Shown in pieces: positions 1 to 7,539 of a DNA stretch of 10,170 nt (position 1 is the stretch's first letter; each line of letters begins with the position of its first letter). The notes below the pieces were generated by a model. The model saw only the letters and a program-made list of their open reading frames with translations. It was not told where the DNA came from and searched no databases. Where the stretch lies: positions 1-10,170 of the forward strand of contig JAAZIZ010000303.1 of the NCBI GenBank assembly GCA_012800565.1, given 5' to 3'. Source of the DNA: Lentisphaerota bacterium (GTDB lineage: Bacteria > Verrucomicrobiota > Lentisphaeria > Oligosphaerales > Oligosphaeraceae). A program made the translations under genes and the position numbers.

Positions 1-530
1 ATGCCGGCGAGGGACCGACCGCGGAAGCCATCATAATTATGCAGCCGTTCTGTGACCTGCTGGCGGTACTCCTGTTCGTGGTTGCGCTGCCAGGCAGAGA
101 CGCTCTCTGGTGCTCCCAGGCTCAGCAGATGGATTGCGCCGCCTTCCAGCGGATGGACTTCTTCGCCGGAGATAAAAGTCATCCCGGCTGCGGAAAACAA
201 CGGGTCAGCCAAGGGGGGCTGCCAGTAGTGGTGGTCAGTAATGGCCAGGAAATCAAATCCCGCTGCCCGTGATTTGGCCGCCAGCACTTCCGGACTGAGA
301 TCACCATCGGAAGCGGTAGTGTGGCAATGCAGGTTTCCTTTGTAGGGATTCAGAGCAAACCAGTCTGCGGGCAGCGAGTAGACATTCAGCATCGCGTTCA
401 GGTATTGATCGCCTTTTTTCGCGGTGATGGCCAGAGTATGTTCGCCTTCGCAATAGGGGCAGAAATCCAGCGCCAGGCAGTCCTCACTTTGACGCTGGAG
501 GGGCCAGTCGTACACGGCTATCCGGATCAT
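1..530 (-). CDS. PHP-domain metallo-phosphoesterase-like protein, N-terminal half (partial, runs off the left edge)
   Basis: Read on the minus strand from an ATG at 530-528, this frame stays open for 176 codons to the window edge. Residues 1-60 are an N-terminal region with a CPYC motif (residues 24-27). A PHP domain then begins at NLHCHTTASDGDLSPE: HxH at residues 68/70, AITDHH with D99, H100 and H101, and SGEEVH with E123/E124. These are the first metal-ligand motifs of the PHP superfamily (HxH, DH, E). The C-terminal motifs of the superfamily are missing here but occur on the opposite strand at 519-1148, so this is half of a split gene. The annotated start is only the first ATG in frame. 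It overlaps the strand switch near 520 and has no Shine-Dalgarno, so the true start was probably lost at the breakpoint. PHP proteins of this kind hydrolyse phosphoester bonds with a trinuclear metal site; the substrate here is unknown. The family call is firm, the gene boundaries are not. Confidence 0.8.
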   Translation of the reverse strand, partial: MIRIAVYDWPLQRQSEDCLALDFCPYCEGEHTLAITAKKGDQYLNAMLNVYSLPADWFALNPYKGNLHCHTTASDGDLSPEVLAAKSRAAGFDFLAITDHHYWQPPLADPLFSAAGMTFISGEEVHPLEGGAIHLLSLGAPESVSAWQRNHEQEYRQQVTERLHNYDGFRGRSLAG

Positions 531-1148
531 GAACGCCTGCAGGCGGCAATCTGTGACGTGCTGCTGGACAAAATCCGGGAGGTGGGCGGTCTCTCGGTAT
601 ACTGCCATCCCTATTGGCGTTGCTTCGCCGGCCGCAGTCACTACAATGCCACCCCCTTGCTCAATGAACTGGTATTCAAAAGCAACCGCTTTGAGGCCCT
701 GGAACTGGGCAACTGCGAAACTTACCGTACCGCTCTGATGAACGCCCGCTACTGCGAGCTGTGCCATGACGGTTTCCAGAAACCATTGATCGGAGCCAGT
801 GATTATCACGGCCATTTTGAGGATGAATTCCTGCCCAGCGTGTACACAGTCGTACTGGCGCCTGAGTGCAGTCAGGAGGCTGTCTGCCAGGCTATCCGCC
901 AGGAGTACTGCGCCGCCGTGGCCGGAACTGTCGATGTCATGTCTTTCGGGCCATTCCGGCTGCTGAAATACATAATTTTCCTGTTGAAGTATTTTTTCCC
1001 CCGGCACGACCGCTTATGCCAGCAGCAGGGTGAGTTGCTGCTGCGCGCACTTCAAGGCGAAGAAAACCTGGAACTGGAAATCCAGCGCCTGAAACAGGAG
1101 ATCACAGCCTGTCAGAAAGCACTGAAATATTCTCCGGAAGGCAGATAA
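519..1148 (+). CDS. PHP-domain metallo-phosphoesterase-like protein, C-terminal half (5' truncated by strand switch)
   Basis: From about 519 the plus strand encodes 209 residues that start at YPDHERLQAAIC and continue with LLDKIREVGGLSVYCHPYW and later PLIGASDYHGHFEDE. The CHPYW and SDxH motifs are the C-terminal metal ligands of PHP-domain proteins, and they complete the set that begins on the minus strand at 1-530. The tail (FGPFRLLKYIIFLLKYFFP, then LCQQQGELLLRAL and a Glu/Lys/Gln-rich helix that may form a short coiled coil) resembles the C-termini of uncharacterised PHP proteins that I recall. The reading frame stays open upstream to an ATG at 321, but 321-518 lies antisense to the N-terminal half and its translation looks unlike protein, so I exclude it. 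Rejoining the halves gives a protein of about 385 residues plus any missing N-terminus. dnaE follows 82 bases after the TAA, and co-transcription is possible. Confidence 0.8.
   Translation, partial: YPDHERLQAAICDVLLDKIREVGGLSVYCHPYWRCFAGRSHYNATPLLNELVFKSNRFEALELGNCETYRTALMNARYCELCHDGFQKPLIGASDYHGHFEDEFLPSVYTVVLAPECSQEAVCQAIRQEYCAAVAGTVDVMSFGPFRLLKYIIFLLKYFFPRHDRLCQQQGELLLRALQGEENLELEIQRLKQEITACQKALKYSPEGR
520..527. other. Strand-switch junction at an 8-base palindrome
   Basis: The perfect palindrome ATCCGGAT sits exactly where coding potential for the same protein moves from the minus strand to the plus strand. A self-complementary microhomology is the kind of site where inverted chimeras form during amplification or assembly, and where template switching produces real inversions. 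The sequence shows the palindrome and the coding switch. The mechanism is inferred. Confidence 0.5.
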
Positions 1149-1201
1149 TACCTGATAATGTTGTTGCCAGCGTCTTGGTGCCGGCAGTTCAAACCCAATC
1201 C

Positions 1202-1218
1202 GGCGGCCTGCAGCCGCC
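1202..1218 (+). other. GC-rich hairpin between the PHP gene and dnaE
   Basis: GGCGGC (1202-1207) and GCCGCC (1213-1218) can pair across a five-base loop. No T-run follows, so this is not a convincing intrinsic terminator. It lies 12 bases before the dnaE ATG and could affect initiation or partial termination. The remaining 82 bases of the gap show no Shine-Dalgarno and no well-formed promoter. Confidence 0.3.
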
Positions 1219-1230
1219 AAGCCTATAATT

Positions 1231-4200
1231 ATGTCCATACCATTCGTTCATTTACATGTCCATACCGATTACAGTCTCCTCGATGGCACCCAGCGCTGCA
1301 AAGATATCGCCGCTGCCGCTGCCGAATACGGCATGCCTGCAGTGGCCATCACCGATCATGGCAACATGTCCGGCTGCTTCGAACTGATCAAAACTGCTGC
1401 AGAATACGGCATCAAGCCGATTTTAGGCTGCGAGCTTTATGTGGCCAATGGCTCCTGCCTGATCAAAGACAGCAGCAAGCCGCATTATCAAGGTCATCAC
1501 CTGGTCTGCCTGGCGGAAAATCATGAAGGTTATGTCAATCTATGTCACCTTAACCAGGAAGCCTGGCTGAAAGGCTTCTACTACAAACCCCGGGTTGACA
1601 AAGAACTGCTGCGGCGATACAGCCGCGGAATCATCGCCTTGAGCGCCTGTCTGGGGGGAGAGATACCCTCGCTGATCAATGCCGGCTGCCATAACGATGC
1701 CGAACTGGCACTCCTGGAATATCTTGATATCTTCGGACGGGAAAATTTCTTTTTGGAGTTGCAGAATCACTACTTGCCGGAACAGGCGAACGTCAACCCG
1801 GTGATTATCGAATTCGCCCGCCGCCATAACGTCGGACTGGTAGCGACTAATGATGCGCATTATCTCAAACGTGAGTATGCCGAAGCGCACGATGTCTTTC
1901 TGTGCATCGGCACCCAGAAAACCATCCAGGACCCGAGCCGCTACAAATTTTCCGGCGGGCCGGAGTATTACTTCAAGAGTCCCGCAGAAATGGCGACTCT
2001 CTTTCCCGACCAGCCGGAGGCCTTGAGCAACACGGTCGCCATCGCAGAACGCTGCAATGTCCATCTGCCTACCGTCAGCCGTGACCATGCGAATCACTAT
2101 CCGGAGTATCCTGTTCCGGAAGGCCAGACCCGGGACGGGTATCTGCGCCAGCAGTGTGAAGAAGGCATGAAGTGGCGCTATGATATTGATGTGCACAGCC
2201 CCAATCTGAACGCCGCCGACCGGGAAAAAGTCAAGCGCCTGGACTACGAACTGAGCATTATCAATCAGACCGGCTTTACCAGCTATTTCCTGGTCGTCTG
2301 GGACTTCCTGAACCATGCCGCCAAGATCGGCGTGCCCTTGGGGCCGGGACGGGGCAGCGGCGCCGGCAGCATCGTCGCCTATGTCCTGGGCATCACCCAT
2401 ATCGATCCCTTGCGCTACGGTCTGCTTTTCGAGCGTTTCCTGAACCCCGACCGGGTCAGCCCGCCTGACTTCGATATCGACTTGTGTGAACGCCGCCGCT
2501 ATGAAGTAATTGAATACGTGCGTGACAAGTATGGTGCTGACAACGTGGTGCAGATCGGTACTTTCGGGACTCTGAAAGCCAAAGCTGTCCTTAAGGATGT
2601 CGCCCGCGTGCTGGGGCGCAGTGTCGAAGAAGGCAACCGCATCAGCAAGCTGATTCCAACCGATCCCAAGATTACCCTGAACTTAGCGCTTAATGGCGAT
2701 CCGGAGAAGAACATCCCGCCCAACAAAGAATTGCAGGAAATGCTTGAAAATGAGGCCTGGGCCCAGGAGGTCTGGAAATACGCTCTCGTTCTGGAAGGCA
2801 TGAACCGCAATATGAGCATCCATGCGGCAGGCGTGATTATCGGTGACCAGGCACTGGCCAATATCATTCCGATTGCCAAAGGTGCCGGGGATGAGCCAAT
2901 CACCCAGTTCCCGGCTGGCCCCTGTGAAGAACTGGGATTGCTGAAGATGGATTTTCTCGGCCTGAAGACCCTGACTATTATCCAGGATGCATTGGACCTG
3001 GTGGCCAAAAATGGCGGACCGCGCATCGACAGCAATGATATCCCACTGGACGACAAGCCCACCTACGATCTGCTCAATCAGGGCAGCACCATCGCCGTAT
3101 TCCAGCTGGAATCCAGCGGCATGCAGAATCTCTGCCGCCGGTTCGTCGTCAACCGCCTGGAAGACATTATCGCGCTGATTGCTCTGTACCGCCCCGGACC
3201 AATGAAATTCCTGGATGAATTCATCGGCCGCAAATTGGGCACTGTGCCAATCGACTATGAACTCCCAAGCATGAAACCGATCCTGGAAGAGACTTATGGC
3301 ATCATGCTCTACCAGGAACAGGTCATGCAAGTCGTACAGGCAGTGGCCGGCTTCTCGCTGGGTAACGCCGACATCCTGCGCCGGGCCATGGGCAAGAAAA
3401 AACTCGAGGTGATGCTTGAGCAATTCGAGAAATTCAGGGAGGGCTGCCGGGCCAATAACATCCCGGACGGCACCATCCAGAGCATCTGGGATAAAATCCT
3501 GAAATTCGCGGAATACGGCTTCAACAAGTCGCACAGCGCCGCCTATGGTCTGCTCTCTTACCGCACCGCCTGGTTGAAAGCTAATTATCCCACTGAGTTC
3601 ATGGCTGCGGTGCTGACCAGCGAACTGGGCAATGCCGAGAAGCTGGCTTTCTATCTCAAGGAATGCCACGCCATGAACATCAATATCCTGCCGCCCGATG
3701 TCAATATCTGCGATGCGAGTTTTTCGGTCGATGGCAGAAATATCCGCTTTGGCCTGGCAGCGGTGAAGAATGTCGGCGCCGCAGCCGTCTCATGTATTGT
3801 GAAAGCCCGCTCCGAAGGCGGAAAATTCACCTCTCTGCGGGACTTCTGCGAGCGGGTCGAAGGCAACAACAAAAAGAACCTGGAATATCTGATCAAGGCA
3901 GGGGCGATGGATGGTTTCGGGCTGCGCCGTTCCCAGCTGCTGGCAATTTATGAGGAAGTCCTGGTGGAAGCGCAGCAGACCATCCGAGACCGGAAAATTG
4001 GCCAGGGATCATTGTTCGACATGCTTATGCCGGCAGAAAAAGGGATGCTGGAAATACCCGTTCCCGATATCCCGGAATGGGACATCGGCGAGCTGCTGGC
4101 TAATGAGAAAGAATTGCTGGGGTTTTACCTCAGCGGTCACCCCATCGCCCAGGCCCAGGAGATAATCGATAAATTTCAGCTTGATGACCTGAGCACCATC

Positions 4201-4788
4201 GCCCAATTCCCGGATGGAACCATGGTACGCTCCGGAGCATATCTGGCAGCAGTGGATAACAAGATTTCCAAGCGTGACAGCCGCCCCTGGGCCATCCTGA
4301 CTCTGGAGAGCCGGGAGGCCACCGTGGAAGGACTGCTGTTCAGCGACCCCTACGCTGAGATAATGCAGCAGTGCCCGCAGGCGCTTCAGCCGGGCGAAAT
4401 CATTTTTGTGGAAGGCGAAATCAACCGCCGTGAGAATGATTCTCCGGCAGCCATCCACATCAGCAGGATTTGTCCGGCCAGCCAGGCTGAAGAACATTTT
4501 GCTGCAATTCTGCATATCAAAATCAAAGAGAAGTCAAGCAACGCCGAAAAATTGTCTGCTCTCTGTGAGCTATGCCGGAGATATCCAGGCAAAACTCCAA
4601 TCATTTTCTGCCTGTTCTGCAATAACGGCAATCTTGTCTTCACTAACAACGAAACCCTGGAAGTGCGCAACTCGCCGGAATTCCGCCAGGAACTGGAAAA
4701 GATTCTGGGCCCGGACTGCCTGGTTGTCAAGCCCAGCCGCAGCCGCCCCCAACGCAACAACCGCCGCCAGTGGCGGCCCCGGAACTGA
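1231..4788 (+). CDS. dnaE: DNA polymerase III subunit alpha (replicative DNA polymerase, DnaE type)
   Basis: The 1185-residue catalytic subunit of the replicative polymerase, full length for the DnaE family. The ATG at 1231 puts FVHLHVHTDYSLLDG at residue 5, the usual position, although no Shine-Dalgarno precedes it. An N-terminal PHP domain (about 5-215) keeps metal-type ligands: H7/H9/H11, D42-H43, E68, H89/H90, E144, H180, D208 and H210. The polymerase core follows with GPGRGSGAGS (371-380), the acidic palm motif PDFDID (412-417) and KMDFLGLKTL with the third catalytic aspartate D574. Then come ALYRPGPM, YGIMLYQEQVMQ, GFNKSHSAAYGLLSYRTAWL and a helix-hairpin-helix region. QGSLF at 925-929 fits the QxxLF beta-clamp-binding consensus. 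An OB-fold stretch (about 990-1085) and a C-terminal domain follow, ending in a very basic Arg/Asn/Pro-rich tail. It acts at the replication fork with the clamp and clamp loader. It is not PolC: no embedded DnaQ-type exonuclease is present. Confidence 0.98.
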   Translation: MSIPFVHLHVHTDYSLLDGTQRCKDIAAAAAEYGMPAVAITDHGNMSGCFELIKTAAEYGIKPILGCELYVANGSCLIKDSSKPHYQGHHLVCLAENHEGYVNLCHLNQEAWLKGFYYKPRVDKELLRRYSRGIIALSACLGGEIPSLINAGCHNDAELALLEYLDIFGRENFFLELQNHYLPEQANVNPVIIEFARRHNVGLVATNDAHYLKREYAEAHDVFLCIGTQKTIQDPSRYKFSGGPEYYFKSPAEMATLFPDQPEALSNTVAIAERCNVHLPTVSRDHANHYPEYPVPEGQTRDGYLRQQCEEGMKWRYDIDVHSPNLNAADREKVKRLDYELSIINQTGFTSYFLVVWDFLNHAAKIGVPLGPGRGSGAGSIVAYVLGITHIDPLRYGLLFERFLNPDRVSPPDFDIDLCERRRYEVIEYVRDKYGADNVVQIGTFGTLKAKAVLKDVARVLGRSVEEGNRISKLIPTDPKITLNLALNGDPEKNIPPNKELQEMLENEAWAQEVWKYALVLEGMNRNMSIHAAGVIIGDQALANIIPIAKGAGDEPITQFPAGPCEELGLLKMDFLGLKTLTIIQDALDLVAKNGGPRIDSNDIPLDDKPTYDLLNQGSTIAVFQLESSGMQNLCRRFVVNRLEDIIALIALYRPGPMKFLDEFIGRKLGTVPIDYELPSMKPILEETYGIMLYQEQVMQVVQAVAGFSLGNADILRRAMGKKKLEVMLEQFEKFREGCRANNIPDGTIQSIWDKILKFAEYGFNKSHSAAYGLLSYRTAWLKANYPTEFMAAVLTSELGNAEKLAFYLKECHAMNINILPPDVNICDASFSVDGRNIRFGLAAVKNVGAAAVSCIVKARSEGGKFTSLRDFCERVEGNNKKNLEYLIKAGAMDGFGLRRSQLLAIYEEVLVEAQQTIRDRKIGQGSLFDMLMPAEKGMLEIPVPDIPEWDIGELLANEKELLGFYLSGHPIAQAQEIIDKFQLDDLSTIAQFPDGTMVRSGAYLAAVDNKISKRDSRPWAILTLESREATVEGLLFSDPYAEIMQQCPQALQPGEIIFVEGEINRRENDSPAAIHISRICPASQAEEHFAAILHIKIKEKSSNAEKLSALCELCRRYPGKTPIIFCLFCNNGNLVFTNNETLEVRNSPEFRQELEKILGPDCLVVKPSRSRPQRNNRRQWRPRN

Positions 4789-4792
4789 TGGC

Positions 4793-4811
4793 CTGGCCGT
4801 GGACGGGCCAG
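4793..4811 (+). other. Short hairpin in the dnaE/oxidoreductase gap
   Basis: CTGGCC (4793-4798) can pair with GGCCAG (4806-4811) across a seven-base loop, starting five bases after the dnaE stop. No T-tract follows, so it is at best a weak or factor-assisted terminator. The rest of the 75-base gap holds no convincing promoter, and read-through from dnaE into the oxidoreductase is possible. Confidence 0.3.
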
Positions 4812-4849
4812 TCGTTGGGCGCAACGGACTTCTTGCTTGTACATTCATA

Positions 4850-4857
4850 CCCCCCCC
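4850..4857 (+). repeat. C8 homopolymer tract just before the oxidoreductase start
   Basis: Eight consecutive Cs end six bases before the preferred ATG at 4864. The tract would fall inside the coding sequence only if translation began at the TTG at 4837. Homopolymers of this length can slip during replication and are also prone to sequencing error. No Shine-Dalgarno is visible in the same stretch. Confidence 0.6.
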
Positions 4858-4863
4858 AAGAAT

Positions 4864-7524
4864 ATGAAAATCAACATCCCGATTATCAAGAACGTCGATC
4901 TCATCGTGGTAGGCGGCAGCCATGCTGCAATCAATCTCGCGGTGGCGTGGAAGAAAAACTGCGGCAGCGTCTTCGTTATCACTCCATACGCGTATTTCGG
5001 CGAAGACACCTGCGCCGGATTGCAGCTGCAGCAGACGCCCCCTGAGCTGAATTTGGGAGAGAACCCTACCCCGAATGCCATCAAGAAACATTATGAAGAA
5101 ATGCTGCTGGAAGCAGATATAGAATTCCTGTACCAGAGTTACCCAATCAGAATTACCCAGGGACAGGACTCTTCTTTTGCCGGACTGCTGATCGCCAACC
5201 GCAGCGGCTTCCAGATTATTGCCGCCAAAGGTGTGGTTGATGGTACAGAACGCGCCCTGCTGGCAGATTTGGCCCAGCTGCCCCGCAAGCCTTTCCGCCC
5301 CGGACTGCGCAAAATTGAGCGGATTGTGCTCGCGGATACTGTCCCGGAGTGCGATGGTCTGCAGACCACTGCCCTGCCCTGTTCCTATGAGTACGGCGAC
5401 AAAATGTACCGCCTCTATTCCTTAAGCCAGGAGATCAGTTTCCCTGACAACTCGGCCGCGGCCTTGGCCAGCATTGAAGTAAAAATGCGCAACCAGAGTT
5501 TTCATCCCCGCGTGGCCTACACTCCTGACCAATGCAACTATCAATTGCAGGACGGCATCAGCATCAGCTATACCCCAGACCATAATACGCCGGTCTTTTT
5601 CGCCAACCGGCACAACCTGGAGGACATCAGGGATATCCTCGCAACCCTGCCGGCCGCCAAACCAGTGGCAGTCAGAGTGGATGCTCAGAATACTGTCAGC
5701 GAAACGCCAGACATAGTACATTTGGACCCGTGGTTTCGTTACCGCGCCGATAAGCCTACGCTGGTATTCGAATTGAATAACTTTCAGGTTCGGGAAAAAT
5801 TCGATGTGCTGGTGGTCGGAGGCGGTACCGGTGGCGCGCCGGCCGCCATCGCTGCCGGTCGCAGTGGCGCCAAAACTCTCTGCCTGGAAAACGGCAGTGC
5901 TCTGGGCGGACTCTGCACCTTGGGGCGCATCGGCTCGTACTGGTTCGGCAATCGCGTCGGGTTCTGTCAGGAGCTTGACCAAGGCGTGACTGCCATGGGA
6001 CCGGACCCCAAATACCCTGCCGAACATAACAAGAAAGACAGCGAGTGGAAGCGCCAATGGCTGCTGCAGGAATGCTCTGCCGCCGGCGTGGAAGTGCGTT
6101 TCAATCACCTGGTCATTGCTGCCCTCAAATCCGGCAACCAAGTCTGCGGCGTGCTGACGGCCAGCCCCTGGGGTGTGCAGGCCATCCGGGCCAAGGTGAT
6201 CATTGATGCCACCGGAAATGCCGATCTGGCTGCGGCGGCGGGAGCGAAACTGGCTGCCGAAACCATCGAACCAGCGGTGCAAGGTGCCGGTCTGCCGCCA
6301 ATTATCCCCGGAATCGACTACAGTAATACCGACTTCACTTTCATTGACGACTCGGATGCCTGGGATGCCACTCGCGCATTCGTGCAAGCCAGGCACAAAT
6401 TCTCCGCCCACTTCGATACCGCCCAAATCCTGGATACCCGGGAGCGGCGGCGCATCGTGGGCGATCTGACCTTGCAGCCGCAGGATTTTTACGCCAATCG
6501 CCAGTACGATGACACCATCACGGTAGCCAGAAGCAACTTCGATACTCACGGCTTTATTATCTCGCCTATGTTCATGTTGAAACCAACTGACGAAGAGCCG
6601 CATTTTGCCAATGTGCCATTCCGGGCACTGCTGCCGCAAAAACTGGACAATATCCTGGTCACCGGGCTGGCGGTCAGCGCCCACCGCGACTGCCTGCCAC
6701 TGATCAGGATGCAGGCCGATGTCCATAACCAGGGATATGCTGCCGGACTGGCCGCCGCATTGGCAGTGCAGGAAAAATGCACAGTCCGGAAAATCCCAGT
6801 CCGCAAACTGCAGTCGCAGCTGATTAAAGCCGGTATTCTGCCAGACAGCGTTCTGCAAGAAAAAGACAGTATCCCCGGTGCCGATCCGGACGATCCACAT
6901 GCCCGCCTGGCCAATATCTTCCTGGACCCGGTCAGCGCAATACCAGCCCTGCGGGAGGAATTTGCGACTACAGAATCCCTCCAGGCGGCTCAGGTGCTGG
7001 CTTTCTTAGGCGATGCCACAGGCAGGGAAGTCCTGGCCCGCAGCGTTGCCAACAGCCGTTGGGACGAGGGCTGGAATTATCGCGGCATGGGGCAGTTCGG
7101 TTACTCCGTCAGTCCCTTGGACTGCCAGCTCACCGCCCTGGCCAGCCTTGGCAATGCCGAGACCATTTTCTTGGAGAAACTGCAGGAATTGCGTCCCGAC
7201 AGTGAGTTTTCCCATATCCGGATCATGGCTCTGATATTTATGAAATATCCCTCCCGTGCAGCCATTGAACCGCTGGAGAATCTGCTGGCCGCGCCCGGGA
7301 TAGCCCATCATGCTTTGAAGAACTATCGCGATGCCATCGCCTCAAACCGTCCGGAAATCAATGACAACAGCGTGCGCAATGCACAGCTCAAGGAGATTTA
7401 TCTGGCTCGTGCCTTGAATGCCTGCCAGCCCGGGAATATCCGGGCCATGCGCTCACTGAACGAGTACGCCAACGGCATGCAGGGACATTATGCCCAGTTC
7501 GCCAGAGACGGCTTGAAGAACTGA
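4864..7524 (+). CDS. FAD-dependent oxidoreductase (FAD_oxidored-like) with duplicated N-terminal module and helical C-terminus
   Basis: A cytoplasmic flavoprotein of 886 residues with no signal peptide. I start at ATG 4864 because it opens directly into a Rossmann-like strand (VDLIVVGGSHAA, 11-22). The TTG at 4837 adds only nine residues, encoded across a C8 run. The canonical module begins at DVLVVGGGTGGAPAA (314 on), with the FAD-binding glycines GGGTGG at 319-324. It continues with LGGLCTLGRIG, VIIDATGNADLA (445 on), RERRRIVGD (526 on) and a C-terminal FAD motif near NILVTGLAVSAHRD, the usual order for FAD_oxidored proteins. Residues 10-310 look like a second, degenerate module: VVGGSHAA in place of the glycine motif, and GVVDGTERALLADLA (123-137) matching the IIDATG motif. 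After about residue 670 the chain is alpha-helical and resembles HEAT-type repeats. Redox substrate and partner are unknown. The gene runs convergently into the amidase gene with only 15 bases between stops. Confidence 0.88.
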   Translation: MKINIPIIKNVDLIVVGGSHAAINLAVAWKKNCGSVFVITPYAYFGEDTCAGLQLQQTPPELNLGENPTPNAIKKHYEEMLLEADIEFLYQSYPIRITQGQDSSFAGLLIANRSGFQIIAAKGVVDGTERALLADLAQLPRKPFRPGLRKIERIVLADTVPECDGLQTTALPCSYEYGDKMYRLYSLSQEISFPDNSAAALASIEVKMRNQSFHPRVAYTPDQCNYQLQDGISISYTPDHNTPVFFANRHNLEDIRDILATLPAAKPVAVRVDAQNTVSETPDIVHLDPWFRYRADKPTLVFELNNFQVREKFDVLVVGGGTGGAPAAIAAGRSGAKTLCLENGSALGGLCTLGRIGSYWFGNRVGFCQELDQGVTAMGPDPKYPAEHNKKDSEWKRQWLLQECSAAGVEVRFNHLVIAALKSGNQVCGVLTASPWGVQAIRAKVIIDATGNADLAAAAGAKLAAETIEPAVQGAGLPPIIPGIDYSNTDFTFIDDSDAWDATRAFVQARHKFSAHFDTAQILDTRERRRIVGDLTLQPQDFYANRQYDDTITVARSNFDTHGFIISPMFMLKPTDEEPHFANVPFRALLPQKLDNILVTGLAVSAHRDCLPLIRMQADVHNQGYAAGLAAALAVQEKCTVRKIPVRKLQSQLIKAGILPDSVLQEKDSIPGADPDDPHARLANIFLDPVSAIPALREEFATTESLQAAQVLAFLGDATGREVLARSVANSRWDEGWNYRGMGQFGYSVSPLDCQLTALASLGNAETIFLEKLQELRPDSEFSHIRIMALIFMKYPSRAAIEPLENLLAAPGIAHHALKNYRDAIASNRPEINDNSVRNAQLKEIYLARALNACQPGNIRAMRSLNEYANGMQGHYAQFARDGLKN

Positions 7525-7539
7525 TGTGAGCCGAGAATA

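Noticed and set aside
1..280. Small plus-strand reading frame near the left edge
   Set aside because: It is the shadow of the minus-strand PHP fragment, whose translation has clear motifs.
321..518. Upstream in-frame extension of the plus-strand PHP half to ATG 321
   Set aside because: This stretch is antisense to the well-supported N-terminal half on the minus strand and its translation has no PHP character.
1224..1229. Perfect TATAAT just before the dnaE start
   Set aside because: It ends one base before ATG 1231, so transcription would start inside the gene, and no -35 box sits at the right distance.
1231..1265. Direct repeat ATGTCCATACC at 1231 and 1255
   Set aside because: It arises from coding of two similar short peptide stretches at the DnaE N-terminus; chance is sufficient.
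1540..3669. Long minus-strand open frames inside dnaE
   Set aside because: They lie antisense to conserved polymerase motifs and encode nothing recognisable; GC-rich codon structure explains them.
4805..4815. GGGCCAGTCGT shared with bases 501-511 near the strand switch
   Set aside because: Eleven matching bases with no extension on either side are compatible with chance and do not mark a common junction.
4837..4863. TTG start for the FAD oxidoreductase
   Set aside because: It adds only nine residues encoded across a C8 run; ATG 4864 leads directly into the Rossmann-like strand.
5422..6900. 492-codon minus-strand open frame inside the FAD oxidoreductase
   Set aside because: The plus strand carries the full set of FAD_oxidored motifs over the same bases; the antisense frame has no family features.
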